Positions 46,271 through 55,393 of a DNA stretch of 57,428 nt are shown piece after piece (position 1 is the stretch's first letter; each line of letters starts with the position of its first letter). The DNA lies in the NCBI GenBank assembly GCA_947626675.1, contig CANQTC010000016.1, positions 1 through 57,428 on the forward strand. The letters are read 5' to 3'. The notes below the pieces were generated by a model that did no database searches, was not told the origin of the DNA, and worked only from the letters and a program-made list of their open reading frames with translations. Origin of the DNA: an uncultured Coprococcus sp. (GTDB lineage: Bacteria > Bacillota > Clostridia > Lachnospirales > Lachnospiraceae). The position numbers were made by a program, and so were the translations under genes.

Positions 46271-47125
46271 TTGAAAAAACAGGATTTTACCGTATTGAAG
46301 ATAACGGATTTGCACCCGTTTCCCGACAATCCGTTCCATGTGGTGGAGGATGAAATGCTGACGGAATTAGCAGAGAGTATCAAGGAGTTCGGCGTGGTAA
46401 CGCCGATAATCACCCGCCCCAAAGAGGACGAGAACGGCTATGAGGTGATTGCGGGGCAGCGGCGTGTCCGTGCTTCCGAGCTTGCGGGGATAGATACCGT
46501 CCCTGCTTTTGTTTTGCCCTTAGACCGTGACAGGGCGATTATTACCCTTGTGGACAGCAATATCCAGCGTGAAAATATCCTGCCCTCGGAGCGTGCCTTT
46601 GCCTACAAGATGAAACTGGAAGCGATGAAGCGGCAGGGCTTCCGCACGGATTTAACTTCTCCCCAACTTGGGCAGAAGTTGACTTCGGTGGAGCAGCTTG
46701 CCCAGAAGTCCCCCAACAGCCGCACCCAGATACAAAGGTTTATCCGCCTGACGGAGCTGATACCGCCGATTTTGCAGATGGTGGACGAGGGCAAAATCGC
46801 CCTCACGCCTGCGGCGGAGCTGTCCTTTCTGAAAAAAGAGGAACAGGAAAACCTGCTTATCACGATGGAGAGCGAGGAAGCAACGCCCTCACTCTCCCAG
46901 GCGCAGCGGATGAAAAGCCTTAGCCAGAGCGGGCGGCTTGACATGGACGCTATCTTTGCAATTATGACGGAGGAAAAGGGAAACCAGAAAGAAACGGTGA
47001 AAATCGGCATGGAGAAGCTGAGGAAATACTTCCCCAAAGGTACAACGCCGAAGCAGATGGAGGACATCATCATCAAGCTTTTGGAGCGTGAATTGCAGAG
47101 GAAACGGGGCAGGGACAGCCGATAA
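46271..47125 (+). CDS. ParB/Spo0J-like nuclease-domain protein
   Basis: A 284-aa ParB-family protein. The N-terminal ParB fold has TDLHPFPDNPFHV, ELAESIKEFGVVTPIITR, EVIAGQRRVRASELAG and the later segment LVDSNIQRE. The central HTH region has TSVEQLAQKSPNSRTQIQRFIRL. It starts at a TTG (46271) with AAAGGTAGG upstream, 8 bases after the relaxase stop. No ParA partner is present in the element, so a role in regulation or mobilization is as likely as partition. Confidence 0.88.
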   Translation: MKKQDFTVLKITDLHPFPDNPFHVVEDEMLTELAESIKEFGVVTPIITRPKEDENGYEVIAGQRRVRASELAGIDTVPAFVLPLDRDRAIITLVDSNIQRENILPSERAFAYKMKLEAMKRQGFRTDLTSPQLGQKLTSVEQLAQKSPNSRTQIQRFIRLTELIPPILQMVDEGKIALTPAAELSFLKKEEQENLLITMESEEATPSLSQAQRMKSLSQSGRLDMDAIFAIMTEEKGNQKETVKIGMEKLRKYFPKGTTPKQMEDIIIKLLERELQRKRGRDSR

Positions 47126-47190
47126 GCTTCTCTTTTCGGGTGGTAAATACAGAGTATTCAAGCAGAGAAAAAGCAGAATGGAGGCAGGAA

Positions 47191-47415
47191 ATGAAAGATA
47201 TTCAGTATGAGATTGTAAAGGAAATTGCCGTGCTGTCTACGGGCGAAAGCGGCTATACAAAGGAAATCAACCTTATCTCTTGGAACGGGAAAGAGCCGAA
47301 ATACGACATCCGCAGCTTCTCCCCCAACCGTGAGAAGTGCGGCAAGGGCGTTACGCTGACCGAGGCGGAAGCGGGAAAGCTCCTTGCGGCATTGGAAAAA
47401 GTGTTATCGGAGTGA
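47191..47415 (+). CDS. YdbC/PC4-like ssDNA-binding protein
   Basis: A 74-aa protein with the PC4/YdbC pattern: an N-terminal strand MKDIQYEIVKEIAVLS, then KEINLISWNGKEPKYDIRSF, then GVTLTEAEAGKLLAALEKVL. Such proteins dimerise and bind single-stranded DNA. The ATG at 47191 follows GGAGGCAGG and is preferred over 47140. It may protect the transferred strand; that role is inference. Confidence 0.85.
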   Translation: MKDIQYEIVKEIAVLSTGESGYTKEINLISWNGKEPKYDIRSFSPNREKCGKGVTLTEAEAGKLLAALEKVLSE

Positions 47416-47476
47416 TGTTTTTATCTGGATAGGGAGTGTTTTCGGACGCTCCTTTTCCTTTTTGGAGGGAGGATAT

Positions 47477-47674
47477 ATGCCTATGGCAAAAGCGGTACAA
47501 CGCCCGAAGATAACGGTGCAGGCGGTCTATTCGGGCGGCGGGGATATGCGGGAGATATTCATTTCCCTGCTTGTAAACGAGGTTCGGCGGGGGAAATGCC
47601 CTGCCCGCACCTTTGAAATTGTGAAAGAACCAGAATACAATTTAGGCACAACAACAGAAAAGGAGGCGGGCTGA
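47477..47674 (+). CDS. Small conserved-looking protein upstream of the recombinase
   Basis: A 65-aa protein of unknown function: basic start MPMAKAVQRPKITVQAVY, then REIFISLLVNEVR. GGAGGGAGG precedes it, and a second ATG at 47483 is also possible. Its stop codon touches the recombinase start codon, so the two are coupled; it might be a recombination accessory factor. Confidence 0.6.
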   Translation: MPMAKAVQRPKITVQAVYSGGGDMREIFISLLVNEVRRGKCPARTFEIVKEPEYNLGTTTEKEAG

Positions 47675-49363
47675 ATGGGTATTTTAAGGACAGCCCTCTA
47701 CTGCCGCCTGTCGAAAGACGATATGGCGCAGGGGGACAGCGAGAGCATTAAAACGCAGAAAGCAATGCTCACGCAGTATGCAAAGGAACACGGCTTTATG
47801 GTGGTGGAGGTCTATGTGGATGACGGTTGGAGCGGTTTGAATTTCGAGCGTCCAGACTTCAACCGTATGCTTGATGACATTGAATCGGGGAAAATTGATG
47901 TGGTAATCACAAAGGATTTATCCCGTCTGGGGCGTGACCATCTAAAGGTCGGGCATTTCACGGAGATTTATTTCCCGATGAAGAATGTGCGGTATATCGC
48001 CGTCAACGACTGCGTGGATACCGCCAGCAAGAACAACGATATTGCCGCCCTGAAGAATGTCATAAACGAATTTTACAGCAGGGACAATTCAAGGAAAATC
48101 CGTTCTTCCATACGGGCGAGGGCAAAGGCGGGGCTTTACCGCACTGCCTTTAACCCTATCGGCTACCGCAAAGCCCCCGACAACCACAACAGGCTGATAG
48201 TGGACGGGGAGACGGCGTGGATTGTAAAGCGTATCTTCGAGCTTGCCAATGCGGGCATGGGGGCGCACAAAATCGCTAAGACTTTTCGGGAGGAACAAGT
48301 CCCCTCCCCCTCCTGGTGGCTGCACTCCCGTGGGGAAAAGGACTACTCCGAACGGTTTGAAAATCCCGCCAACAAATACGAATGGTCGCACACGGTCATA
48401 CAGAACATTATTAAAAATCCGCTGTATCTGGGTCACACGATTATGTGCAAGAAAGAGATTGTGTTTAAGTTGGGGGTTTATAAAAATGTTCCCGAAGCAG
48501 ACCAGATACGGGTGGAGAATACCCACGAGCCGCTTGTGTCGCAGGAGGTTTTTGACGGGGCGAACGCAAAGGTTTCAAGCCGCAGGCGGGATACCACGGA
48601 TAATTTCGTATCCCCTTTTTCGGGGCTTGTGAAGTGCGGCTCCTGCGGCAAGGCGCTGGGCTTGCGGTATTGGGGGAAGGACAGGCACCGTATTTATGTC
48701 TGCACCACCTATGCCCACGACACAAAAGCCTGCTCTGACCACCGCATTTTCTACGAGGATTTATACAACGCCGTCCTTGCCGATATCCAGTACCATGCCC
48801 GCCTTGCCTATGAGGACAGGGACAGAGCGGTGGCTCTGGCGGTGAGGATGAACGCAAAGGCGGACGGGAGCAGGGGGAAATCCAACGAAAGCAGGCTGAA
48901 GCAGGCGAAGAAACGCTATGACGAAGTGACGAGGTTATTCGACAGGCTCTATGAGGATTCCCTTTCGGGGCGTATCTCTAACGACAATTTTGCCCGTCTG
49001 ATTGACAAGTACCAGACGGAGCAGGGACAGCTTTTAGGGCAGATACAGAGCCTTGAAAACGCCCTGCAGGAGGTCAAGGACAGCCAGACCAATGCGGTAC
49101 AGTGGGCGGCTCTTATGGCTGATTATGTGGGGATACAGGAGCTGACTGCCGAAAACCTTAACCTCTTAGTGGAGCGCATTGAGGTATTTGACCGCACACA
49201 AACCGAAGCAGGAACAGAGCAGGCAATTAAAATCTGTTACCGCTTCGGCGGTTACATAGGGGAACGCCGCTTCAAGGCAAAGGTTTTAAGGAATACGGGC
49301 GGCTGGGAGATGCGGCGCAGAAACGAGGGGAAAGACGATGGAAAAGTATCATTTGTATCTTGA
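47675..49363 (+). CDS. Large serine recombinase, TndX/TnpX type
   Basis: A 562-aa site-specific recombinase that should excise and integrate the element. The catalytic domain has Ser13 in LYCRLSKDD, then EVYVDDGWSGLNFERP and ITKDLSRLGRDHLK. The recombinase domain (about 165-290) contains NPIGYRKAP. A zinc ribbon follows with CGSCGKALG and a later cysteine pair (YVCTTYAHDTKACSDH). A coiled-coil and DUF4368-like C-terminus complete it. Strand and position are consistent with action on the 22-bp ends at 43429 and 57046. Confidence 0.95.
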   Translation: MGILRTALYCRLSKDDMAQGDSESIKTQKAMLTQYAKEHGFMVVEVYVDDGWSGLNFERPDFNRMLDDIESGKIDVVITKDLSRLGRDHLKVGHFTEIYFPMKNVRYIAVNDCVDTASKNNDIAALKNVINEFYSRDNSRKIRSSIRARAKAGLYRTAFNPIGYRKAPDNHNRLIVDGETAWIVKRIFELANAGMGAHKIAKTFREEQVPSPSWWLHSRGEKDYSERFENPANKYEWSHTVIQNIIKNPLYLGHTIMCKKEIVFKLGVYKNVPEADQIRVENTHEPLVSQEVFDGANAKVSSRRRDTTDNFVSPFSGLVKCGSCGKALGLRYWGKDRHRIYVCTTYAHDTKACSDHRIFYEDLYNAVLADIQYHARLAYEDRDRAVALAVRMNAKADGSRGKSNESRLKQAKKRYDEVTRLFDRLYEDSLSGRISNDNFARLIDKYQTEQGQLLGQIQSLENALQEVKDSQTNAVQWAALMADYVGIQELTAENLNLLVERIEVFDRTQTEAGTEQAIKICYRFGGYIGERRFKAKVLRNTGGWEMRRRNEGKDDGKVSFVS

Positions 49364-49508
49364 TGAAACGGAACGGCGGGTGATAATCCTCTGCTTAAAC
49401 GATTTCCGAAACAAGCTGATTGCAGAGGGTAGGTACACGGACTGCGTGGACGAATTGATTATCAAGTTCGCCCATGCAAAGACGGTCAAATTAAAAATAC
49501 GGAGGTAG
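49338..49508 (+). CDS. 56-aa protein overlapping the recombinase end
   Basis: A short ORF beginning MEKYHLYLDETERRVIILCL and ending VKLKIRR. It overlaps the recombinase C-terminus by 26 bases in another frame. A purine-rich GAGGGGAAAG lies upstream. It is not recognised; its tight coupling to the recombinase and tnpV suggests it is a real small gene. Confidence 0.6.
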   Translation: MEKYHLYLDETERRVIILCLNDFRNKLIAEGRYTDCVDELIIKFAHAKTVKLKIRR

Positions 49509-49514
49509 AAAGAC

Positions 49515-49889
49515 ATGGCAAAGACGATTTTTGAGGAACTGGGCGGCAGATACGAGCGGCAGGGGGACTACCTTATCCCCCGCATTGCCTTACCAGCCGA
49601 AAAGGAACAGCCGATAGGCTTATTCGGGCGGCGGCATTTGGACTATCTGAAACAGCACCGCAGGGTTACATACATCAATCTTCTCACAAGCGGCAGGCTC
49701 AATTCCTACCTTGCCGACATTGACAGGCAGGCGCAGGAACGCCTTGAACGGCTCATAGAGGGCATGAAGCAGGCGCAGGGTATTACGGAACAGCTAAAGG
49801 CTGAAAACGTCTTAGAATGGGTCGGGAGGATGAATAACATACGGGCTTGTGCGATGGAGATTGTGAACGAGGAAATCATTTTCGCATAG
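49515..49889 (+). CDS. TnpV-family transposon protein
   Basis: A 124-aa protein matching the TnpV family carried by Tn4451-like elements, as judged from the opening FEELGGRYERQGDYLIP, the central LFGRRHLDYLKQHRRVTYINLL and the C-terminal NIRACAMEIVNEEII. Its role in transposition is not established. ACGGAGG precedes the ATG. Confidence 0.85.
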   Translation: MAKTIFEELGGRYERQGDYLIPRIALPAEKEQPIGLFGRRHLDYLKQHRRVTYINLLTSGRLNSYLADIDRQAQERLERLIEGMKQAQGITEQLKAENVLEWVGRMNNIRACAMEIVNEEIIFA

Positions 49890-49966
49890 GTAACACGGCG
49901 GCAGAGGGTAAAAGCTCTGTCGCTTTTCTTTTCGGGGAGTTTTGATTAAAGTTCATACTTCTGTAC

Positions 49967-49995
49967 TTGATACAGTTCGTTTGAACGGATATACT
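49967..49995 (+). promoter_or_regulatory. Predicted promoter of the regulator/ABC cargo, with dyad in spacer
   Basis: TTGATA (49967-49972), 17-base spacer, TATACT (49990-49995). The spacer contains the dyad GTTCGTTTGAAC (49975-49986), a plausible operator for one of the cargo regulators. It marks the start of the AT-richer cargo. Confidence 0.65.
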
Positions 49996-50023
49996 AAATA
50001 CAATACACAACAGGAGGTCAAAA

Positions 50024-50215
50024 ATGTTTGAGTATATGACAGCACAGCAAGCAGCAGAAAAATGGAATGTATCGCTTAGATGGGTGCAGCGGCTTTGCAA
50101 GGACAATCGGATTGAGGGCGTGTTGCATATTAATCGTGTATGGCTAATTCCTCATGATGCAAAAAAGCCTTTTGACAAGCGGCGAAAAATTGATAGAGAT
50201 TTGAAAAATGTGTAA
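50024..50215 (+). CDS. Small excisionase/MerR-like HTH protein
   Basis: A 63-aa DNA-binding protein. The winged-helix pattern is MTAQQAAEKWNVSLRWVQRLCKD followed by IEGVLHINRVWLIP, as in excisionase-type HTH_17 proteins. AGGAGGTC precedes it. It lies between tnpV and the response regulator. It may regulate the cargo promoter or assist the recombinase; its AT-rich composition fits the cargo better than the backbone. Confidence 0.8.
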   Translation: MFEYMTAQQAAEKWNVSLRWVQRLCKDNRIEGVLHINRVWLIPHDAKKPFDKRRKIDRDLKNV

Positions 50216-50243
50216 TACCCTAATGTTTTAAGGAGGTTAAACT

Positions 50244-50918
50244 ATGGCACAAAATATAATGGTAGTAGATGATGAAATAGAAATTCTTAATATGCTAAAA
50301 CGCTATTTTACCTTGAATGGTTATCATGTTATTACTGCAACAGGCGGCAAGGAAGCATTAGAAAAAATGAATTGTCAACCAGATATCATTCTGCTCGATA
50401 TAAATATGCCCGATTTAGACGGACTTTCTCTCTGCAAAAGCATACGGAATTTTGTCACTTGTCCCATACTTTTTTTGACTGCAAATATAGAGGAACAGGA
50501 TAAAATAAAAGGCTTTGGCGTTGGCGGCGATGATTATATTGTAAAGCCCTTTTCCATAGAGGAACTGGGGGCACGGGTGGCTGCTCATTTAAGGCGTGAA
50601 AACAGGGCAAATGTCAAAACAAAGGTCATGTTCGATGATTTTTTGGTAATTGATTATATGGAACGGGCTGTTTACTTCAAAAATCAGCAGATACCTTTGC
50701 TAAAAAAGGAATTTGATATTATTGAAGTGCTTTCGCTGAATGCTGGTCAAATTTTTGATAAGGAGCGTCTTTATGAAGCAGCATGGGGAATAGACGGACT
50801 TGGAAACAATTCAGTCGTCGCAGAGCATATAAGAAAAATCAGAGCAAAATTTGAAGCTGTAGGTGCCAAACCATATATTCAGACTGTTTGGGGGGTGGGC
50901 TATAAATGGCAAAGATAA
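50244..50918 (+). CDS. OmpR-family response regulator
   Basis: A 224-aa regulator. The receiver has VVDDE, phospho-acceptor Asp52 in ILLDINMPDLDG, and Lys in DYIVKPF. The winged-helix output domain ends TVWGVGYKWQR. AAGGAGG precedes the ATG. It overlaps the sensor kinase gene by 13 bases. It probably controls the ABC transporter at 52203. Confidence 0.93.
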   Translation: MAQNIMVVDDEIEILNMLKRYFTLNGYHVITATGGKEALEKMNCQPDIILLDINMPDLDGLSLCKSIRNFVTCPILFLTANIEEQDKIKGFGVGGDDYIVKPFSIEELGARVAAHLRRENRANVKTKVMFDDFLVIDYMERAVYFKNQQIPLLKKEFDIIEVLSLNAGQIFDKERLYEAAWGIDGLGNNSVVAEHIRKIRAKFEAVGAKPYIQTVWGVGYKWQR

Positions 50919-52069
50919 AACAAAGGCTTAAAAACCTCCGCATTTTACCCACATTCCTGCTGATTACCATAGGCTTCATTCTGATTGCCATGTTATTGGC
51001 AGAATGCGAAAAAACAGCGATTAGAAACGCACAATATGAGATTGCTTTTCAATATTCTGATGTGGTGGAAGGATTTAATGCCAGGAAAGTATGGGGGAAT
51101 GATTTTATAGCTTTTTTATCAGAGCACCATAGTAATTCCATGCAATTTTACGAAGCGTTGAATTGGATTTTACCGCCTTTGACCTATTTTATCTGCATTT
51201 TAACAGGCGGACTGCTTTTTTATAAAGTCAAGATACAACAACCCATATTCCTTTTGACATCGGCAGCGGATAAAATTTCAAAGAATGAATTAGATTTTTC
51301 GCTTTATTACGATAAGAATGATGAAATGGGAAAGCTATGTGAAGCCTTTGAAAAAATGCGTTCTGCTTTGGAAAGTAATTATCGTGAAATGTGGCGGCAA
51401 ATGGATGACAGGAAAAAATTAAATGCCGCTTTTTCACACGACTTGCGGACACCTCTTACTGTATTGGAAGGGCATTTAGACATGCTTCAAAAATATGTTC
51501 CAGAAGGAAAATTGAGTATAGATGACACGATTGATACCTACAAAATTATGACAGCTCAAGTTGGACGGTTGAAGGAATATGTCCTATCCATGAATACTCT
51601 GCAACGTTTTGAGGATATTTCCATAACAGTAACGCTGGTTGCTACAGCGAGATTCATGCAGGAGCTGAAAGATACTGCCGATATCATTTCTGGTGAAAAA
51701 GAGCTTCTGTTTTTGAATAAGGTAAAAGCCAAAAGCCTTTCCATTGACGCAGAAATTGTTATGCAAGTATATGAAAATCTTTTGTCAAATGCTGTTCGTT
51801 ATGCAAAAAAATCAATATCGGTTACTTGCTGCATAGAAAATAATATGTTTTCTATTTGCATCATGGATGATGGGAATGGTTTTGATAAGGCTTCTTTGAA
51901 ATCTGCGACAAGACCTTTCTATACAACCGAGAAAGGAGAAAACAGCCAACATTTTGGGCTTGGGCTGAATATCTGCAAAATTCTTTGCAGCCGTCATAAC
52001 GGCGACATATCACTTGGTAATTCTATAAATGGCGGTGCATGGATAACGGCAAAGTTTAAAACAGAATAA
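50906..52069 (+). CDS. Sensor histidine kinase
   Basis: A 387-aa membrane kinase. Two membrane segments (about 13-31 and 87-106) flank a short extracellular loop, followed by HAMP (about 107-160), HisKA with the phospho-acceptor His178 in FSHDLRTPLTVLEGH, and HATPase with ENLLSNAVRYAKKS, DDGNGFD and FGLGLNICK. The loop of some 55 residues is too small for a large ligand domain, as in several peptide-antibiotic sensors that rely on a partner transporter. Confidence 0.92.
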   Translation: MAKIKQRLKNLRILPTFLLITIGFILIAMLLAECEKTAIRNAQYEIAFQYSDVVEGFNARKVWGNDFIAFLSEHHSNSMQFYEALNWILPPLTYFICILTGGLLFYKVKIQQPIFLLTSAADKISKNELDFSLYYDKNDEMGKLCEAFEKMRSALESNYREMWRQMDDRKKLNAAFSHDLRTPLTVLEGHLDMLQKYVPEGKLSIDDTIDTYKIMTAQVGRLKEYVLSMNTLQRFEDISITVTLVATARFMQELKDTADIISGEKELLFLNKVKAKSLSIDAEIVMQVYENLLSNAVRYAKKSISVTCCIENNMFSICIMDDGNGFDKASLKSATRPFYTTEKGENSQHFGLGLNICKILCSRHNGDISLGNSINGGAWITAKFKTE

Positions 52070-52081
52070 CGGAATTGTATT

Positions 52082-52135
52082 CTATCAAACAAAAAATCTT
52101 CTTGCTTTTTGCAGGAAGATTTTTTTGTTTGATAG
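52082..52135 (+). terminator. Bidirectional terminator after the kinase gene
   Basis: Arms of about 20 bases (CTATCAAACAAAAAATCTTC with its complement at 52115-52135) enclose a short loop; the downstream arm carries seven T. It separates the two-component genes from the ABC genes, which must then have a promoter in 52136-52195. Confidence 0.8.
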
Positions 52136-52202
52136 ATATTTGAAAATTTGCATATAGACTGTATTTACAGCCAAAATCAATCGAACAGAAAGGTGAAGAG
52201 AA

Positions 52203-52955
52203 ATGTTAAAAATCGAAAATATTGTAAAAACATACCGAACGAACGGTAATTCCTATCCCGTTTTGAAAGGAATCAATGCAACAGTTCCGAGCGGGTCATT
52301 TGTCGCCGTTATGGGGCCGTCTGGAAGCGGCAAAACAACATTATTGAATATCATGTCTGGTTTTATCCGAGCGGACAGTGGAAGCGTCATTTTGGACGGA
52401 CAGAATATTTTGACGGGCAGCGAAAACGAACTTGCAGAAATCCGCCAGTCGAAATTGGGTTTTGTATTTCAAGATTTTATGCTGCTGAATGGATTGACAA
52501 TCCGTGAAAATATTTTTTTGCCACAAATTATTGCGGGAAAACCATCAAATGAAATGGAACGCAATACAAAAACGCTTTTATCACTGTTTGGTATTTCCGA
52601 AATTGCTGATAAATATCCTGCCGAAGTGTCTGGAGGACAAAAACAGCGTACTTCTATTGCAAGGGCATTATCAAATAATCCATCCATTATTCTTGCTGAT
52701 GAGCCTACAGGCAATCTGGATTCAAAGTCCAGTGGGGCTGTCATAGATTCCTTTTGCAATGCAAAAGAAAAAATCGGCGCAACTATTTTTATGGTTACCC
52801 ATGATGCCTTTGCAGCGTCCTACGCCGACAAAGTGATAGCCCTAAAAGATGGCATTGTGTTCGGAGAACTGATTCGTCATGGAGAGCCAAAAGATTTTTT
52901 AGATGAATTACTTGATTTTACAAGAAAGGTAAATGGTGACGATTATGACGCTTAA
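52203..52955 (+). CDS. ABC transporter ATPase, BceA-like
   Basis: A 250-aa ATPase of the MacB/LolD/BceA class. Walker A is GPSGSGKTT, the Q-loop is in GFVFQDFMLLNGLT, the signature is VSGGQKQRTSIARALS (Val for the usual Leu), Walker B is IILADEPTGNLD and the switch histidine is in MVTHDAFAA. GAAAGGTGAAG precedes the ATG. It overlaps the permease gene by 11 bases. With the permease and the two-component system it forms a typical peptide-antibiotic resistance set. Confidence 0.92.
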   Translation: MLKIENIVKTYRTNGNSYPVLKGINATVPSGSFVAVMGPSGSGKTTLLNIMSGFIRADSGSVILDGQNILTGSENELAEIRQSKLGFVFQDFMLLNGLTIRENIFLPQIIAGKPSNEMERNTKTLLSLFGISEIADKYPAEVSGGQKQRTSIARALSNNPSIILADEPTGNLDSKSSGAVIDSFCNAKEKIGATIFMVTHDAFAASYADKVIALKDGIVFGELIRHGEPKDFLDELLDFTRKVNGDDYDA

Positions 52956-54975
52956 TGAAATCAGTCGAAAGTTAATCAAGAACGAAAGGAAACAGTACGG
53001 GCTTTTCTTCTTCTCTGTCGTATTTGCCGTTACAATGGTTGGAGCATACGGCATATTGCAATATAGCCCCACAATAACAAATGTACTTATTGATGGAGGC
53101 TCTACACAGACGATTTCACAGGGGATGTTTTTTGGGTCTATATTTGGAATTGTCGTTTTCCTAATTTATGCCGATAGTTTATTCCTCAAGCATAAATCCC
53201 GTGAAATAGGAATTTTTCTTTCACTTGGGATTGACCGTCGGAGTGTGCAGAAAATTATAACAAAAGAGTTTACTATCCTGTTTTTGATTGCTGCCATAAT
53301 TGGACTTTTCCTGTCTGTTCCACTCAGCTTTTTAAGCTGGTCATTTCTCAATCTGTTTTTGGAAACACAAGAAACAGCTTTTGCGATTGGCTGGTTTGGA
53401 TTTGCTATTGACTTTTTATTTGCATGTTTCGCTTGGTGGATTTTAAGGATTTCCAATCGAAAATATATAAAAACCGTGGATATTATGAAAATCCTTAAAA
53501 GTACAGATACAAATGAAGAAGCGAAAAGCGGTAATCTGTTTGTACTGTTATTAGGGTGTCTGCTTATCCCCACAGGAATTGTAATGTTCTTTACCTTGCA
53601 GAACATAGGAGGATTGCTTTATACGCTTCTTGCTTTTGTTGGAATGGCAGCAGCCGTATGGGGAATTTATATCTTAATCATACAGCTTGCTTCCATAGGT
53701 GATATTTTAAAAAGGCATAAATCTCCTAAGTATTATAAAGAGATTGTGTTTTACAATCTGCTGAAGCAAAAAATACGGCAATATACAAAGTCAATTTTTG
53801 TAGCTACTCTTTTGATTTTTTTTACCGTATTCGGAATTGGGTTCATTGCGGCAGGCTTCATAGATGGTTACAATGTGGCAATCAATGAGCCTTTTGACTA
53901 CACAATCAGTACAAGTGCCGACAGACCAGAAATAACGGAACAACAGATTTTGACCCTGGCTGAAGAAAGCAAAACTACGATTACGGAGCTATACCGCATG
54001 GATGTCCTTTTGCTTGGTGTTGAAAACATCTACAAAAGCGGGGATACAGACTGGGGAACCCGTGTGATTGTGAGTGCCGATAAATTTAATACCATAACAG
54101 CCATGAATATCCATGTTCCAAAAGGAACCTACACACTATATTACGATAGCACGATGGGCTATAAATTAAACGCATTTTACGGAAGTGACAGCCTCATTTT
54201 TAATCCGACTACAAAAGCGGAATTTCGGTTATCTAAGAACGAGCCGATTTGTTCCGATGGCTTATTTAATTCCCGTTCTTTTTTCTCATCCTTCTTAATT
54301 TTAAATACAGAGGATTATAACCGTATCTCTGCTGCTCTTGGCAAAGAGTACAAAGCTACTTCTTTTCTTCTGAATGTTGAGGATTGGAAAAGCTCTTCGG
54401 ATTTTCAAAAAAACATTCTGCAAATGGTGATTGAAAATAATGATGGCGAGATTTTTACAAACTGGCACAACAGTGCAACTTTCGACAAAACAGGCGGCAA
54501 AGCGGAATACCTGTCTTATGCAGGCAACGAAACAAGGATAGCCCGTGTATGGGCATTGTATCCGTTATCCAAATTAAGCAGTGCAACGACACAATTTGAA
54601 GCCTTTGCAACCTACCTTATGCTATTGCTGTTCATCGCTATTGTTGCTTTTGTATCGTCCATTATGGTAATCGGCTTAAAAATAGTTAGTACGATATGGG
54701 ATGATGCCATCGTATATGACAATCTGCGAAAATTAGGAATGACAAGGAAAAAAATCAAAAGGTTGATTACAAAGCAGATGCTGTTTATCTATTTCATTCC
54801 GACTGTCCTCGGCTGTCTTATCGGGGCTTTTACCACATATCGGATTATGCTTGTATCGGGTGTTATTTATGTTGGAAAGACAATGGAATTAGTTGGAGGT
54901 GTCTGCGGCATTGTTCTTTTCGTACAGTTGATGATTTTCTTTTTCCTACGGACAAAAATTATTCGCAATTACTAA
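52945..54975 (+). CDS. ABC transporter permease, FtsX/BceB-like
   Basis: A 676-aa membrane protein. One N-terminal helix (about 20-40), helices near 55-75, 100-150 and 200-250, a pair near 285-310, a large extracellular region (about 310-550) and three C-terminal helices give the ten-helix BceB topology. FtsX-type segments SREIGIFLSLGIDRRSVQKI and NLRKLGMTRKKIKRLITKQM are clear. The ATG at 52945 is taken, though one at 52933 is in frame. BceAB pumps protect against bacitracin, lantibiotics or host peptides; the substrate here is unknown. Confidence 0.9.
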   Translation: MTLNEISRKLIKNERKQYGLFFFSVVFAVTMVGAYGILQYSPTITNVLIDGGSTQTISQGMFFGSIFGIVVFLIYADSLFLKHKSREIGIFLSLGIDRRSVQKIITKEFTILFLIAAIIGLFLSVPLSFLSWSFLNLFLETQETAFAIGWFGFAIDFLFACFAWWILRISNRKYIKTVDIMKILKSTDTNEEAKSGNLFVLLLGCLLIPTGIVMFFTLQNIGGLLYTLLAFVGMAAAVWGIYILIIQLASIGDILKRHKSPKYYKEIVFYNLLKQKIRQYTKSIFVATLLIFFTVFGIGFIAAGFIDGYNVAINEPFDYTISTSADRPEITEQQILTLAEESKTTITELYRMDVLLLGVENIYKSGDTDWGTRVIVSADKFNTITAMNIHVPKGTYTLYYDSTMGYKLNAFYGSDSLIFNPTTKAEFRLSKNEPICSDGLFNSRSFFSSFLILNTEDYNRISAALGKEYKATSFLLNVEDWKSSSDFQKNILQMVIENNDGEIFTNWHNSATFDKTGGKAEYLSYAGNETRIARVWALYPLSKLSSATTQFEAFATYLMLLLFIAIVAFVSSIMVIGLKIVSTIWDDAIVYDNLRKLGMTRKKIKRLITKQMLFIYFIPTVLGCLIGAFTTYRIMLVSGVIYVGKTMELVGGVCGIVLFVQLMIFFFLRTKIIRNY

Positions 54976-54992
54976 ATGCAATTTGAGAGGCA

Positions 54993-55029
54993 AGCCCACC
55001 AAATAAAAAAAACAGTGTTGTGGTGGGCT
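54993..55029 (+). terminator. Hairpin after the permease gene
   Basis: AGCCCACCA (54993-55001) pairs with TGGTGGGCT (55021-55029). No T tract follows; the next hairpin is the stronger terminator. Confidence 0.5.
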
Positions 55030-55057
55030 GCTTCATTATGCCCAAATGAATAACTAT

Positions 55058-55095
55058 CCCCCCAAACCTGTTTATGGAGTTTGGAGGGATTTTTG
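55058..55095 (+). terminator. Terminator at the end of the cargo
   Basis: CCCCCCAAAC pairs with GTTTGGAGGG (one mismatch), followed by ATTTTTG. It marks the end of the AT-rich cargo. Confidence 0.7.
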
Positions 55096-55243
55096 TTGCC
55101 TGCAAGCAGCTCTCATTTGTATTTACATATATCATTTAGAGGATGGGTGGATGACCTGTTAAAAAAATCCTCGCCATCGCATGGGGGCTTTGCACCTCAA
55201 AAGTAGAAGTCAAATATCTACATAATAGAAATAAATTCTCCTT

Positions 55244-55277
55244 AAACCGTAAAGGTGTGACAGCCCTTGCGGTTTTT
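55244..55277 (+). terminator. Terminator/leader hairpin before the first sigma-like gene
   Basis: AAACCGTAAAGG pairs imperfectly with CCCTTGCGGTTT and is followed by TTTCTT. The 55096-55393 gap holds this hairpin and the AATCTGGATTTT/AAAATTCAGATT inverted repeat just before the GTG start at 55394; no gene is supported. Confidence 0.6.
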
Positions 55278-55393
55278 CTTATGTCGCTTTTTGCAGAAAT
55301 ACGCCGCAAGGTTGTTTCTGCCGTGGGATGCCGTTCCCCGCCTTTCAATCTGGATTTTAACGATTTTCAAAATTCAGATTGGAGGTGTCTACG

